A stretch of DNA of 64,000 nt, taken from contig JAHDCZ010000004.1 of NCBI GenBank assembly GCA_020629615.1, positions 1-64,000 on the forward strand, given 5' to 3'. This document shows, piece after piece, positions 54,939 through 64,000 of this stretch (positions are counted from its first letter, which is position 1; each line of letters begins with the position of its first letter). The stretch comes from Saprospiraceae bacterium. GTDB taxonomy: Bacteria > Bacteroidota > Bacteroidia > Chitinophagales > Saprospiraceae. The notes below the pieces were generated by a model. That model made no database searches. It worked only from the letters and a program-made list of their open reading frames with translations, and had not been told where the DNA came from. The position numbers and the translations under genes were made by a program.

Positions 54939-56243
54939 TTGAATAAACAACCTTTAAATACCACAACTAGTTTATTGAATAAGCTGTTCTCAACTAAAAT
55001 TCTAGGGAATATCTCTTTACTTCATTTTTGTTTATTGGTTTTTGCATTCCCAATTACATCGGCTATACCCGTGTTGTTTAGCATTCATTCTACTCCTTTC
55101 AATATTGCCTTGCGAACTTTATACTTGTCAATGAGCATCTTCTTAATTCTTGGAGGGATTTTAAGAAAAGAAGCGCATCGTTTTTCAATTGGTTGTTGGT
55201 TAATCATAATATTTTGGATTTTGTATGCCGTTCGGTTAGTCTACGATAGAGAATTTCTTGGTATTCGTTTTAGTTCTTATACTCCGTTTAAATTCTATTC
55301 ATTTGCTTTCGGAAATGGGTTTTTAGCAGCACTTGCGGGTATTTTAACTATGCGTTTCGTAAATATATATAAAGCCAAAAAATTTATCTTTCTAACAATT
55401 CTTCTTTCTAATATCTCAATACTCTTGATATGCGTTTATCTGTTCAAAACAATTAATCCAGTTGATCTTGGTGCTAGATTGAGTTTTACTTTTGAACTAG
55501 ATGGTAAAAAAATGGATATTCTAAATCCAATTACAATAGCTTATCACGGAGAACTTTTAGCGCTTCTTTCATTGATCTCCATAAGCGGTCGAAAATGGCA
55601 ACATTCATTACTTTTTTCTGGATTCTTTATTTTGGGATTATTTGTTCTTCTCCTTGGAGCATCACGAGGTCCTCTAATTTCCTTCGCCGTTATTTCTTTT
55701 TTTATATTAATCGCAAAATTGTATACGGCGCGTAAATCATCTGTTTTCTTTGCCAAACTATTTGCCTATCCAATTGTGGCCTTATTTATTTTTCTTTACG
55801 GTATTGCGCCAAAAATAGATTGGTCTAATTTGACTGTTTTTAAAAGAATAGAAGCTTGGATGACAGGTTCATACGCTGCATCTTTGGATAATCGTGATGA
55901 TAAATATCTATTTGCTTGGAATCAATTTGTTGAAAATCCAATTATTGGTGATCAATTTGTAGACAAATTAGGTGGATATCCACACAATTTGTTCTTAGAA
56001 TCTTTAATGGCTCTTGGGTTAATAGGAGGATCGATTTTCTTTTCATTGATAATCTATACGCTTTATAAGGTTTTCTTTTTAGTTATTAATAAATATCAAC
56101 TTCTTGAATTTTCAATACTATCCTTATCGGTAATCTTAGCAAGTATTACATCAGGAAGTTTATTTGCCAGCTATGGCTTTTGGATAGTTTTAGCATATTT
56201 TGCTGGTATATCGCGCAAAAATTATAGTGAATTAAAACCATGA
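54939..56243 (+). CDS. O-antigen ligase/polymerase-like membrane protein (Wzy-like)
   Basis: The 434-residue protein has about 10-12 hydrophobic segments and the periplasmic-loop hallmarks of the Wzy/WaaL superfamily: LLGASRGPLISF, IEAWMTGSYAASLDNRDDKY, NPIIGDQF and GGYPHNLFLESLMALGLIGG. It polymerises or ligates repeat units in the periplasm. With Wzx- and Wzz-like proteins present, the Wzy role is most likely. The start is TTG, and no ATG lies nearby that keeps the first membrane segment. Its stop overlaps the next gene by ATGA. Confidence 0.85.
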   Translation: MNKQPLNTTTSLLNKLFSTKILGNISLLHFCLLVFAFPITSAIPVLFSIHSTPFNIALRTLYLSMSIFLILGGILRKEAHRFSIGCWLIIIFWILYAVRLVYDREFLGIRFSSYTPFKFYSFAFGNGFLAALAGILTMRFVNIYKAKKFIFLTILLSNISILLICVYLFKTINPVDLGARLSFTFELDGKKMDILNPITIAYHGELLALLSLISISGRKWQHSLLFSGFFILGLFVLLLGASRGPLISFAVISFFILIAKLYTARKSSVFFAKLFAYPIVALFIFLYGIAPKIDWSNLTVFKRIEAWMTGSYAASLDNRDDKYLFAWNQFVENPIIGDQFVDKLGGYPHNLFLESLMALGLIGGSIFFSLIIYTLYKVFFLVINKYQLLEFSILSLSVILASITSGSLFASYGFWIVLAYFAGISRKNYSELKP

Positions 56244-57175
56244 AGACCTTAGCCCCAATTGCAATATTTACATACAATCGACCTGACCACACGCTAATTA
56301 CTTTAGAGTGTTTCTCTAAAATAAAATTAGCCAATGAATCCGTCTTGTATGTGTTTTGCGATGGACCAAAAGACGACGCACGCGACTCAGTTCGTCAAAA
56401 GATTAATGATGTAAAAGAAGTCGTTAAAAGTAAAAAATGGGCTAAAGAGGTAATTGTTATAGAATCTGAGTTTAATAAAGGCTTAGCACAAAATGTCACT
56501 AAAGGAATTTCTTCCGTCTTAAAGAAACATGATAAAGTAATTGCCTTAGAAGATGATTTACTTATTGGTGATAACTTTCTGGTTTACATGAACGAAGCAC
56601 TGAATAAGTATGAAAAAAATGCTCGTGTGAAACAAGTTTCAGGGTTTTTGTTCCCTTTTGAAATAAAGCCTCAGAACTCCTCAATATTTTTACCGTTGAC
56701 CAATACTATCGGTTGGGGGACATGGAAAAGAGCTTGGGAAGAAATCAGTTTAGATGCAACTGGTTGGGAAAAGTTATCAACGGATAAAAAATTAAGGCGT
56801 GCATTTAATTTGAACAATTCTTATGATTATTCCAAAATGTTGGAATCCCAAATGAACAACAACAATTTCGGATCATGGGCTATAAAATATTGGTGGTCGG
56901 TTTTTAAAACCGATGGAGTTGTACTTTATCCGGACTATCCAATGATACAACATAATGATTTTGACAATTCAGGACAACATGGATCTATAGACGACCATTA
57001 TGTAAAGGAAGGGTGGGATGTAACGTATGAAATAACGCACTTTCCTGATCTTATCGAGGTTAATTATAAAGCTTTGGCCGCTTTGCAAAAACATTTAAGA
57101 AAATACAGTCCATATACATTAAAAAATATATTTCTACAATTAAAACTTAGGTTACTTAAGAAAAAATCGTGGTAG
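56240..57175 (+). CDS. GT-A glycosyltransferase (GT2/GT13-like)
   Basis: The 311-residue protein has a GT-A core: [52 protein letters not shown] and the acidic motif [20 protein letters not shown] (an EDD in place of the usual DxD). The EDDL segment followed by a YMNEAL helix resembles GnT-I-type (GT13) enzymes as well as GT2. Donor unknown. It is coupled to the Wzy-like gene (ATGA) and overlaps the following GTG start by seven bases. Confidence 0.82.
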   Translation: MKTLAPIAIFTYNRPDHTLITLECFSKIKLANESVLYVFCDGPKDDARDSVRQKINDVKEVVKSKKWAKEVIVIESEFNKGLAQNVTKGISSVLKKHDKVIALEDDLLIGDNFLVYMNEALNKYEKNARVKQVSGFLFPFEIKPQNSSIFLPLTNTIGWGTWKRAWEEISLDATGWEKLSTDKKLRRAFNLNNSYDYSKMLESQMNNNNFGSWAIKYWWSVFKTDGVVLYPDYPMIQHNDFDNSGQHGSIDDHYVKEGWDVTYEITHFPDLIEVNYKALAALQKHLRKYSPYTLKNIFLQLKLRLLKKKSW

Positions 57176-57771
57176 GTCAACTGATATTCACATTGGAAAA
57201 GACTCTTAATAGAATAAGGGAGTATTTACACGATCTGGCTTGTAAGAGTCAAGTTGAGGCCGCTTCAAATAGTACTTTTTCTATAGAATCGAAAGTCTTC
57301 AATATTGCGAAAGACGTAAAAAGCATTTCGGTTGGAAGTAATACCATTATTAAAGGAGAACTATTAGTCTTTCCTTACGGTGGACGAATGAAAATTGGAA
57401 ACAACTGCTATATCGGTCAAGATGTTCGAATTTGGTCAGGAGATAATATTGAAATTGGAAATGATGTTTTAATTTCGCACCAAGTTAATATAATCGATTC
57501 AAATTCTCACGAAATTAATCACCTAGAAAGGTCTCAGAGTTATAAAAACCTTTTAATAAATGGCCACCCAAAATCAAAGGGTTCAATCTTAACTAAACCT
57601 ATAATTATAGGTGATCACGTCTGGATTAGCTGTAGTGTCAACATACTAAAAGGAGTAACTATTGGGAAAGGGGCTATAATTGCTGCAGGAAGTTTAGTAA
57701 CCGAAGATGTAAAAGAATTTACCATGGTTGGTGGTAATCCCGCAAAATTGATAAAGAATTTAAAAGAATGA
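57169..57771 (+). CDS. Hexapeptide-repeat O-acetyltransferase
   Basis: The 200-residue protein begins with GTG, has a short helical lead and then a left-handed beta-helix: [39 protein letters not shown] with the likely catalytic His, [16 protein letters not shown] and GNPAKLIKN. This is the CysE/maltose-acetyltransferase pattern (WcaF-like). It probably acetylates a sugar of the polymer. Its stop overlaps the following gene (ATGA). Confidence 0.85.
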   Translation: MVGQLIFTLEKTLNRIREYLHDLACKSQVEAASNSTFSIESKVFNIAKDVKSISVGSNTIIKGELLVFPYGGRMKIGNNCYIGQDVRIWSGDNIEIGNDVLISHQVNIIDSNSHEINHLERSQSYKNLLINGHPKSKGSILTKPIIIGDHVWISCSVNILKGVTIGKGAIIAAGSLVTEDVKEFTMVGGNPAKLIKNLKE

Positions 57772-58661
57772 ATCACAACTTAAAGAAACTTATTTATCCA
57801 TTTTATTCAATCTTGAATAACAATTCAATGGTCAAAAAGATGAAGATCAATTTCTACAAAAAAAATGGAAAGGTCCCTTGGTCTTTTGGGTATTTGGATT
57901 ACCGTTTTCAAGAAATCGAAAAGAACATTAATGACTCGAGTTTATTAACAAAACTAAAAAATGGAAAATTAGATGCTCCTTTTGGATATAAACTCGACGA
58001 GAGAACTATAGAATATCCTTGGATTTTTTCACGAATGTCAAAGGATTCCAAAAAAATGTTAGATGCTGGATCAACCTTCAATTTTAAGTTTGTTTTAGAA
58101 CATGAATATATTAAAAGTGCACATCTTAACATTTATACTTTTTATCCTGAGACGCCAAGTTTTAAAAGCTACAAAAACGTAACGTATGATTATGGAGATT
58201 TAAGAAAAATGCAATATGAAAATGAATCTTTCGATCAAGTAATTAGCCAGTCCACAATAGAGCACATTGATATGGATAATAATATCTACGGCTACGATCT
58301 TGAAAAAATTGAAAATGTAAAATTAAAGAGTTACGAATATCTAATTGCAGTTAAAGAAATGGAGCGAGTTCTCAAACCCAAAGGAAATTTTCTTTTGACA
58401 TTCCCTTTTGGAATATTTAAAAACTACGGCTTCTTTCAACAATTTGATTCAGAAATGGTCGAAAGAATAACTTCTTATCTTGCTGAAAGAGGAGATGTGA
58501 AAACAGAATACGCTCTATATAAAAAAGACACCTGGCAAATGGCAGAAGAAAAAGATTGTCTTAATTCTACTTCTTTTAACCCTCATACCGGTGAAGACAA
58601 AGGAGATGATGGTGCTGCTCATTGCAGAAGTGTTTGTTTAATACAGTTTACCAAAGCTTAA
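57768..58661 (+). CDS. SAM-dependent methyltransferase (class I)
   Basis: The 297-residue protein has a weak SAM motif I ([20 protein letters not shown]), motif II ([20 protein letters not shown]), [12 protein letters not shown] and [19 protein letters not shown], the usual class I layout. Glycines of motif I are fewer than normal (DAGST instead of DxGxG). It may methylate a sugar hydroxyl or a chain end. It lies beside a second methyltransferase, separated by five bases. Confidence 0.82.
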   Translation: MNHNLKKLIYPFYSILNNNSMVKKMKINFYKKNGKVPWSFGYLDYRFQEIEKNINDSSLLTKLKNGKLDAPFGYKLDERTIEYPWIFSRMSKDSKKMLDAGSTFNFKFVLEHEYIKSAHLNIYTFYPETPSFKSYKNVTYDYGDLRKMQYENESFDQVISQSTIEHIDMDNNIYGYDLEKIENVKLKSYEYLIAVKEMERVLKPKGNFLLTFPFGIFKNYGFFQQFDSEMVERITSYLAERGDVKTEYALYKKDTWQMAEEKDCLNSTSFNPHTGEDKGDDGAAHCRSVCLIQFTKA

Positions 58662-58666
58662 TAAGA

Positions 58667-59485
58667 ATGACTTGGGAAGAAACAATTAAAGAAATTCGAA
58701 ATAATCCAGATTTTCAAAACCTTGTTTTCGAAACTTATATTGAAGAAGATCTAGAAAACAATGTGAATCGATTTTTGGCGAGTGAAGAATTTCACGTTAC
58801 TCTTAAAGAGATTACTTCATTTACATCTGAAAAAGAAAAGCCATTAAAAATTTTAGACCTAGGAGCAGGAAATGGAATTGCGAGTATTTCATTTGCACTA
58901 AGTGGACATACTGTCTCGGCTTTGGAGCCAGATCCTAGTGATACCGTCGGTGCTGGTGCCATAAGAAAATTAAGTTCTTTATTTAATGTAACTGGAAAAG
59001 TTGATGTTGTGGAGGCTTGGGGAGAAAAATTACCTTTTAAGGATAATGTTTTTGATGTCGTTTATGGTCGACAAGTAATGCATCATGCCCATAGCCTAAA
59101 AGAATTTGTTTCAGAAGCATCTAGAGTACTAAAAAAAAATGGCGTTTTTATAACCACAAGGGATCATGTCATTAAGAATGATTCTGATAAAGAGGCTTTT
59201 TTAAACCGTCACCCTTTGCATAAATTCTATGGTGGAGAAAATGCTTTCACATTAAAAGAATATTCTTCGGCAATAAAAAATGCTGGATTAAAAATTGTAC
59301 GAAGTCTTGATGCAACTCAGACTGCCATAAATTATTCACCTTGGGGAAAAGAAAAGGTGAAAAGTAAATTTTCCCTTCTTGGAAGAATCCCTCTTCTTTC
59401 TGATTTCATTTTATACTTAGTAAAAGTACGCTTGAATAATTTGCCTGGAAGATTACATACCTTTTTGGCCATTCGAAAAGATTAA
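58667..59485 (+). CDS. SAM-dependent methyltransferase (class I)
   Basis: The start is placed at the ATG giving MTWEETIKEIRNN; a TTG 45 bases upstream lies inside the preceding gene. The 272-residue protein has a full SAM motif I (ILDLGAGNGIASISFAL), VEAWGEKLPFKDNVFDVVYG, QVMHHAHSLKEFVSEASRVL and KKNGVFITTRDH. Class I methyltransferase of UbiE/Methyltransf_11 type. The substrate may be a glycan. It is unlike its neighbour in sequence, so this is not a recent duplication. Confidence 0.87.
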   Translation: MTWEETIKEIRNNPDFQNLVFETYIEEDLENNVNRFLASEEFHVTLKEITSFTSEKEKPLKILDLGAGNGIASISFALSGHTVSALEPDPSDTVGAGAIRKLSSLFNVTGKVDVVEAWGEKLPFKDNVFDVVYGRQVMHHAHSLKEFVSEASRVLKKNGVFITTRDHVIKNDSDKEAFLNRHPLHKFYGGENAFTLKEYSSAIKNAGLKIVRSLDATQTAINYSPWGKEKVKSKFSLLGRIPLLSDFILYLVKVRLNNLPGRLHTFLAIRKD

Positions 59486-59495
59486 GAACTAAATA

Positions 59496-60185
59496 ATGCT
59501 ATTCAATAGCCATGAATTTATTATGCTCGTTGTATTAAGCTCTGTGCTTTTTTTCAATGTGAAGTCAATACAAAACTGGATATTGATTCTATTCAGTTTT
59601 GTCTTTTATGCCTTTAATTCTCCAATAATTCTTTTATTATTTATTTTTTGCATTGGTATAAATGTTGTCACTAGTTATTTCGTAGTGCGTAAAAATTTGC
59701 ATCCTAAAAAGATAGCAACACTTAGTGTACTTATAAATCTACTCATTCTTATTTTCTTTAAATACAGCCAATTAGTTGTTGACACTTTTTTTACAAATGG
59801 TTTTTCTGTCCGTCACAAGCTTTCGCAAATACCCCTTCCAATTGGAATATCGTTTTTTACATTTCAAGGGATAGGTTTGTTAGTAGATACCTTTCGAAAT
59901 AAAATTAATCCTGCGCATCAATCTTTGGTTCCTAAAAGTTTTAAGTATGCTTTCTTTCCGCAAATTGTGGCAAAACCAATTGTGCAAGCAAAAGGGTTAT
60001 CAATACTAAGTTTATTATGGACATTGAAATACAAAGCGTATCTTAAAACGCTTTTTGTTTATATTTTGCCTCAATATCCCTGCGGAAACCGAATTTCAAC
60101 AGATTGGGTTCTTTTAAATCAAACTAGTGCAAAAGAATTATCGACTCAAATAGTAAATGATCTTAAAGCAATTAGCTGTTCATAA
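59496..60185 (+). pseudogene. Truncated MBOAT O-acyltransferase
   Basis: The 229 residues match the N-terminal half of AlgI-type membrane-bound O-acyltransferases: LFNSHEFIMLVVLSSVLFFN, NWILILFSFVFYAFNSP and LPIGISFFTFQGIGLLVDTF, ending at FFPQIVAKPIVQAK. In full proteins of about 470 residues a long membrane region with the catalytic His comes next. Here the sequence changes to about 60 residues of no recognised family (KAYLKTLFVYILPQYP onward) and stops. I infer a deletion or rearrangement, and the enzyme should be inactive. The next gene begins three bases after the stop. Confidence 0.65.
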
Positions 60186-60187
60186 TT

Positions 60188-61090
60188 ATGAAGAAAATTT
60201 TAATCATCGGTTCTAAAGGTTTCATTGGAAGAAAAGCGCTTATTTATTTTTCTAGAAAACAAAATACTTCGGTATTTGGATGTGACGTGATCGTAGATTA
60301 CGAAGCCCAAAATTATTTTCTCATTCATGCTGGAAATTCTGATTACAACGCCATCTTTCAAAAAGAAGAATTTGATATATGCATTAATTGCTCCGGAGCA
60401 GCAAGTGTTCCGGACTCTCTAAAGGATCCAATGAGAGATTTTAATCTAAATACTCATAACGTATTTAAAATTTTGAATGCTATTAAAAATTTCAACCCAG
60501 CCTGCCAATTTATAAATCTTTCTAGTGCTGCCGTCTATGGAAATCCCGATACATTGCCGATAAGAGAAAGTCAGTCTTTAAGTCCTGTTTCTCCTTATGG
60601 AAGACATAAATTAATGTCTGAGATGGTGTGCAAAATGTTTTTTGATTTTTATCAAATAAAAACTAAGTCATTAAGAATCTTTTCTGCTTATGGAGAAGGA
60701 TTGAAAAAACAACTCTTTTGGGATCTACACAAAAAGGCAACTTCGGGAAAAGAAATTTCATTGTTTGGATCAGGAAATGAGTCAAGAGATTTTATTCATG
60801 TAAATGATGTTATTTATATAATTGATTTGTTTAGTGAGAATGGTCTTTTTGATGGAGCAGCAATAAATGTTGCAAACGGAAAAGAGGTTTTTATTAAGGA
60901 TGCTGTTCAACAGTACTTTTCTAATTTCGTTAGTCCGATTGACTATTCATTTTCAGGTAGTAATAGAAAGGGAGATCCAGTCAATTGGGTAGCGGATATT
61001 CAAAAGTTGGAGAAAATCGGTTACAAACAAACCATGAATTTTAAGGACGGTTTAAATAAATATTTCAATTGGGCAGAACAAAGCGTATAG
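60188..61090 (+). CDS. NAD-dependent epimerase/dehydratase (extended SDR)
   Basis: The 300-residue protein has ILIIGSKGFIGRKALIYF (Rossmann), CINCSGAASVPDSLKDPMRD, the catalytic NLSSAAVYGNPD and SPVSPYGRHKLMSEMVCKMF, and SLRIFSAYGEGLKKQL. It is an extended SDR acting on a sugar nucleotide of unknown identity. The last 22 bases overlap the TTG start of the next gene. Confidence 0.85.
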   Translation: MKKILIIGSKGFIGRKALIYFSRKQNTSVFGCDVIVDYEAQNYFLIHAGNSDYNAIFQKEEFDICINCSGAASVPDSLKDPMRDFNLNTHNVFKILNAIKNFNPACQFINLSSAAVYGNPDTLPIRESQSLSPVSPYGRHKLMSEMVCKMFFDFYQIKTKSLRIFSAYGEGLKKQLFWDLHKKATSGKEISLFGSGNESRDFIHVNDVIYIIDLFSENGLFDGAAINVANGKEVFIKDAVQQYFSNFVSPIDYSFSGSNRKGDPVNWVADIQKLEKIGYKQTMNFKDGLNKYFNWAEQSV

Positions 61091-62205
61091 GAATCGTTTT
61101 TACATTTACATCTAAATGGCTCGGAGGGGTATACTATATTGTAAATCTGATCAATAGTTTCAATTATAGAAAAGAATCAATTAGCGAACTTCCAACTTTC
61201 GTGATTTTTTATTCGAATGAGTCAGAAAGATTTAAAAAGCTTTTTAGTTATCCTAAATTAGAATTTGTTGACCTTGGAGAGTATAAAGCAAAGAAATGCT
61301 TTTTCTTTTCTATGATACGTAGAAAAAATTTATTTTTCAAAAAAGTCTTCGTCGATAATAAACTAGATGGCTTATATCCATTTAATGACTTTCCTGTACC
61401 CATTAACGCTGAATTTCCTTTGGTTTCATGGTATCCAGATTTACAGCATAAATTTTATCCTGAATATTTTAAGGCCGTTGATATTCGACTCAGAGAATTC
61501 AGACTGAAATTCCTTTTAAAAAATACCGATCACCTAGTTTTATCTAGTCTTGATGTTTTGAAGCACTTTAAAAACCTTTACGACATATCAAAAATAAAGA
61601 CTACAGTCATGCCTTTTGTTTCTTTAGTTGACAACGATTCCTTAGTCTCCCAAGAATTCCTATTCGAAAAGTATAAGATCAAAGAAGCTTACTTTTTGGT
61701 TTCAAACCAGTTTTATAAACACAAAAACCATATAACATTATTAAAAGCTTTGGCCATTCTTAAAAATGAAGGCTTTTCCTTTAAAGTTCTAATGACTGGT
61801 TTAATGGAAGATTATCGATCCCCGGAATACATCAATCAACTTAAGGAATTAATTAAAAAAAACAAACTCAATGAAGATATTAAACTATTGGGCTTAATCC
61901 CGCGAGATGAACAGTTAAGCCTAATGAAACATTCTATTGCTGTTATTCAGCCAAGTTTGTTTGAAGGATGGAGTACTGTTGTAGAAGACGTAAAATCACT
62001 AAATGCAAATATAATCGCTTCTGATATTGAAATTCACAAAGAACAACTACAAAGTCATGGAGTATTTTTTGAACATTCTAATCCAAATGACTTAGCCAAA
62101 AAAATAAAATTTGTGTCAGAAAATCCTGAAGAGTCAAAGACTTCTTTCGATTATGAAAAACACATTATACTGTTGTCTAAAAAATTCGAAAACATTTTCT
62201 TTTGA
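61069..62205 (+). CDS. Family 4-like glycosyltransferase
   Basis: The 378-residue protein begins at TTG (MGRTKRIGIVFTFTSKWLGG), 22 bases inside the preceding gene; no other start keeps the Rossmann strand. The GT-B C-terminal half has YFLVSNQFYKHKNHITLLKA, DIKLLGLIPRDEQLSLMKHS and VIQPSLFEGWSTVVEDVKSL, where the glutamate of the EGWS segment is the nucleotide-sugar contact. It should act in repeat-unit assembly. Its stop overlaps the next TTG start. Confidence 0.87.
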   Translation: MGRTKRIGIVFTFTSKWLGGVYYIVNLINSFNYRKESISELPTFVIFYSNESERFKKLFSYPKLEFVDLGEYKAKKCFFFSMIRRKNLFFKKVFVDNKLDGLYPFNDFPVPINAEFPLVSWYPDLQHKFYPEYFKAVDIRLREFRLKFLLKNTDHLVLSSLDVLKHFKNLYDISKIKTTVMPFVSLVDNDSLVSQEFLFEKYKIKEAYFLVSNQFYKHKNHITLLKALAILKNEGFSFKVLMTGLMEDYRSPEYINQLKELIKKNKLNEDIKLLGLIPRDEQLSLMKHSIAVIQPSLFEGWSTVVEDVKSLNANIIASDIEIHKEQLQSHGVFFEHSNPNDLAKKIKFVSENPEESKTSFDYEKHIILLSKKFENIFF

Positions 62206-62960
62206 AAGTTTCTATAGTAACTACTTCTTATAACAGTGGAGAAACCATTCGAGATACCCTTATGTCCGTAGCTCAGCAAACGTATTCAGATATTGAACAC
62301 ATTATTATTGATGGCAACAGTAACGATAGCACCTTGTCTATAGTCAAGGAATTTTCTCATGTTGCTAAAGTGATTTCAGAAAAAGACAAGGGAATTTATG
62401 ACGCGATGAATAAAGGTTTAAAAAATGCTTCAGGTGATGTTATTGGTATTCTTAATTCTGATGATATCCTTTACGATAAAAAAGCAATTTATAATATCGT
62501 AGAAGCCTTCAAAAGCAAAGAATTAGATGCAGTTTATGGTAATATAGAGTACGTTACTCACGATCTAAAAAAAGTAACTCGTGTTTGGAATAGTTGTACT
62601 TTTAAGAAAAATTTGATCTGGATAGCTTGGCAACCACCACATCCTGGATTTTATGCTAAAAAAACAACCTACGATAAAGTTGGAAATTTTGATTTATCAT
62701 TTAAAATTGCAGCAGATTTTGATTGGCTTTTCAGGGCATTCTTTGTAGAAAAAATAAAAAGTGACTACATCGATCATAGAATAGTCAAAATGAGAGAAGG
62801 AGGAGCAAGTAATGGCTCGTTAAAAATAAGATATACATTAATAAAAGATTATTTTAAAACGTATTCACAAAACAAACTTGTTGGCATAGCAATGATTGCT
62901 ATACCTTTAAGACTATTAAGTAGAATTCCTCAATTCTTTAAGAACAGAAATGAAAAATAA
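62202..62960 (+). CDS. Family 2 glycosyltransferase
   Basis: The 252-residue protein has the GT-A core of WcaA-type enzymes: VSIVTTSYNSGETIRDTLMS, IEHIIIDGNSNDSTLSIV, ISEKDKGIYDAMNKGLKNAS and the metal site IGILNSDDILYD, then HPGFYAKKTTYDKVGNFD. The start is TTG, overlapping the previous stop as TTGA. It ends with a basic, hydrophobic tail. It transfers one sugar to the lipid-linked unit. Confidence 0.9.
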   Translation: MKVSIVTTSYNSGETIRDTLMSVAQQTYSDIEHIIIDGNSNDSTLSIVKEFSHVAKVISEKDKGIYDAMNKGLKNASGDVIGILNSDDILYDKKAIYNIVEAFKSKELDAVYGNIEYVTHDLKKVTRVWNSCTFKKNLIWIAWQPPHPGFYAKKTTYDKVGNFDLSFKIAADFDWLFRAFFVEKIKSDYIDHRIVKMREGGASNGSLKIRYTLIKDYFKTYSQNKLVGIAMIAIPLRLLSRIPQFFKNRNEK

Positions 62961-64000
62961 AGTTATTCTAGTTGGATTAAACGAATTAAACTTCGATTAC
63001 ATTAAATATTATATTTCAAAAGGCAAACTGCCAACTTTTAAATCCCTATTCGATCAATTCGGGATAGTAGAAACTACCTCTGAGTCCGAATACCGATTGT
63101 TAGAACCTTGGATTCAATGGGTTACAGTACATACTGGTAAAACCTATGATGAACATCAAATTTTTAGGTTGGGAGATATTGTCGAGCATCCTGAACTTAA
63201 TCAAATTTTTGAAGAATTAGAATCCAAAGGAAAGTCAGTTGCTGCCGTTTCCCCGTTTAATGCATCCAATAAATTAAAAAATGCCGCATTCTTTGTTCCC
63301 GATCCTTGGACTAAAACCCAGATTACCGGAAATAATTCAATAAAGGCTATTTCTAATGCTATCCAAGATTCTGTTAACAACAACGCTAATTCCAAATTAT
63401 CTGTCAGCTCTATGGTCTCAATTTTATTTGGTTTTTTACGTTATGTTAATCCAAGGCGCTGGCCGCATTATATTAAAACTGTTTTAAACAAAAAAATGCC
63501 AGGTGCAAAAGCTGTGGTACTCGACAGCCTTCTTTCCGATATTTTTATCCAACTCTGGAAAAAAAACACACCAGACTTTTCAAACTTATTTTTGAATTCT
63601 GGAGCACATATTCAACACCACTATTTGTTTAGTTCTTCAGCATATCAAGGGGATATTAAAAATCCAGAGTGGTATTGCCCTAAAGATTATGATCCATTTA
63701 TTAAAATCTTGGAAGAATATGACAACACTTTAAAAAGAATTAAAAATTTAGGTGTTACCATAATTCTTGCCACGGGACTACATCAAAATCCGCATAAAAA
63801 ACTTACCTATTACTGGCGTCTAAAAGATCATGAAGATTTTTTAACTCATATAGGAATTACTAATTATTCCAGTGTGACACCAAGAATGTCTCGAGACTTT
63901 TTAATTGAATTTGACGACAAAGAAAAAGCTTCGTTAGCACAAAAAAAATTAGAATCCTTTCAAATGGAAAACATGAATGTTTTTGATGTCGATAACAGAG
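62950..64000 (+). CDS. Alkaline phosphatase superfamily-like protein, 3' end cut by window
   Basis: The frame opens at an ATG overlapping the end of the GT2 gene by 11 bases and is still open at the right edge (350 codons). The N-terminus VILVGLNELNFDYIKYY and the segment RLLEPWIQWVTVHTGK resemble type I phosphodiesterase/nucleotide pyrophosphatase proteins, in which a metal-binding Asp follows the first strand and a Thr or Ser acts as nucleophile. Here the first-strand Asp is replaced (NELN). No membrane segment is seen. I infer a divergent member, possibly a phospho- or sulfo-group transferase or hydrolase for the polymer. The family call is tentative. Confidence 0.6.
   Translation, partial: MKNKVILVGLNELNFDYIKYYISKGKLPTFKSLFDQFGIVETTSESEYRLLEPWIQWVTVHTGKTYDEHQIFRLGDIVEHPELNQIFEELESKGKSVAAVSPFNASNKLKNAAFFVPDPWTKTQITGNNSIKAISNAIQDSVNNNANSKLSVSSMVSILFGFLRYVNPRRWPHYIKTVLNKKMPGAKAVVLDSLLSDIFIQLWKKNTPDFSNLFLNSGAHIQHHYLFSSSAYQGDIKNPEWYCPKDYDPFIKILEEYDNTLKRIKNLGVTIILATGLHQNPHKKLTYYWRLKDHEDFLTHIGITNYSSVTPRMSRDFLIEFDDKEKASLAQKKLESFQMENMNVFDVDNR

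Noticed and set aside
58622-58666. Upstream TTG extension of the second methyltransferase
   Set aside because: It lies within the preceding methyltransferase and adds no family-like residues; the ATG at 58667 fits.
1-64000. CRISPR arrays, tRNA or rRNA genes, insertion sequences, integrases, attachment sites
   Set aside because: No regularly spaced repeats, RNA-gene signatures, transposase-like proteins or flanking duplications were seen by eye.

Overview
The window is chromosomal DNA from an AT-rich Bacteroidota bacterium. Four things point there. Two proteins carry type IX secretion (T9SS) C-terminal sorting domains, and one of them looks like the T9SS component PorZ. There is a bacillithiol gene (bshA), a RemB/Wzi-like outer-membrane protein and a UpxY-type antiterminator. 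Several upstream regions hold TAnnTTTG promoter boxes, and Shine-Dalgarno sites are scarce. The beta-propeller secreted protein at 647-2155 resembles proteins common in Saprospiria, but the class cannot be fixed from sequence alone.

Region 1 (1-14434) is a mosaic of short operons on both strands. It holds a truncated conserved protein, a T9SS cargo protein with an orphan sorting-domain fragment beside it, mnmG with a zinc-ribbon protein, a secreted unknown protein, a YceI lipoprotein, a MerR regulator with a cobalamin domain, bshA, the minus-strand run dnaN-nadD-porZ, and an M16 peptidase homologue lacking the zinc motif.

Region 2 (14564-27062) is a co-directional housekeeping block: mreB-mreC-mreD-mrdA (cell elongation), folA, a DUF2851 protein, lpxK, a RemB-like protein and metH. 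Most genes abut or overlap.

Region 3 (27063 to the right edge) is a large exopolysaccharide or capsule locus, all on the plus strand. It opens with the SLBB export protein and a regulatory pair (winged-helix/nucleotidyltransferase-like protein plus UpxY), then a leader with two mutually exclusive hairpins. Next come sugar-nucleotide genes: rfbB, a WbpE-like aminotransferase, ugd, a TviB/WbpA-type dehydrogenase, a TviC-type epimerase, and WbpD- and WbpB-like enzymes. A complete capE-capF-capG set for UDP-N-acetyl-L-fucosamine lies further on. Mixed in are wzz, wzx and wzy for assembly, at least five glycosyltransferases, several hexapeptide acyltransferases, a PIG-L deacetylase and two methyltransferases. 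The sulfate-activation genes cysC-cysD-cysN and a CysH reductase also sit inside the locus. The polymer is therefore probably rich in uronic and N-acetylated sugars and is possibly sulfated, although no sulfotransferase is visible. No initiating phosphoglycosyl transferase is visible either, so the locus probably continues past 64000.

The observations most worth following are a lipoprotein resembling family GH56 hyaluronidases inside the locus, the alternative hairpins after upxY, the sulfate-activation genes, a truncated MBOAT acyltransferase, a B12-type MerR regulator with the residues of light sensors, and a divergent phosphatase-superfamily protein at the right edge. No rRNA, tRNA, CRISPR array, insertion sequence or integrase was seen, and no gene-free stretch exceeds about 150 bases.
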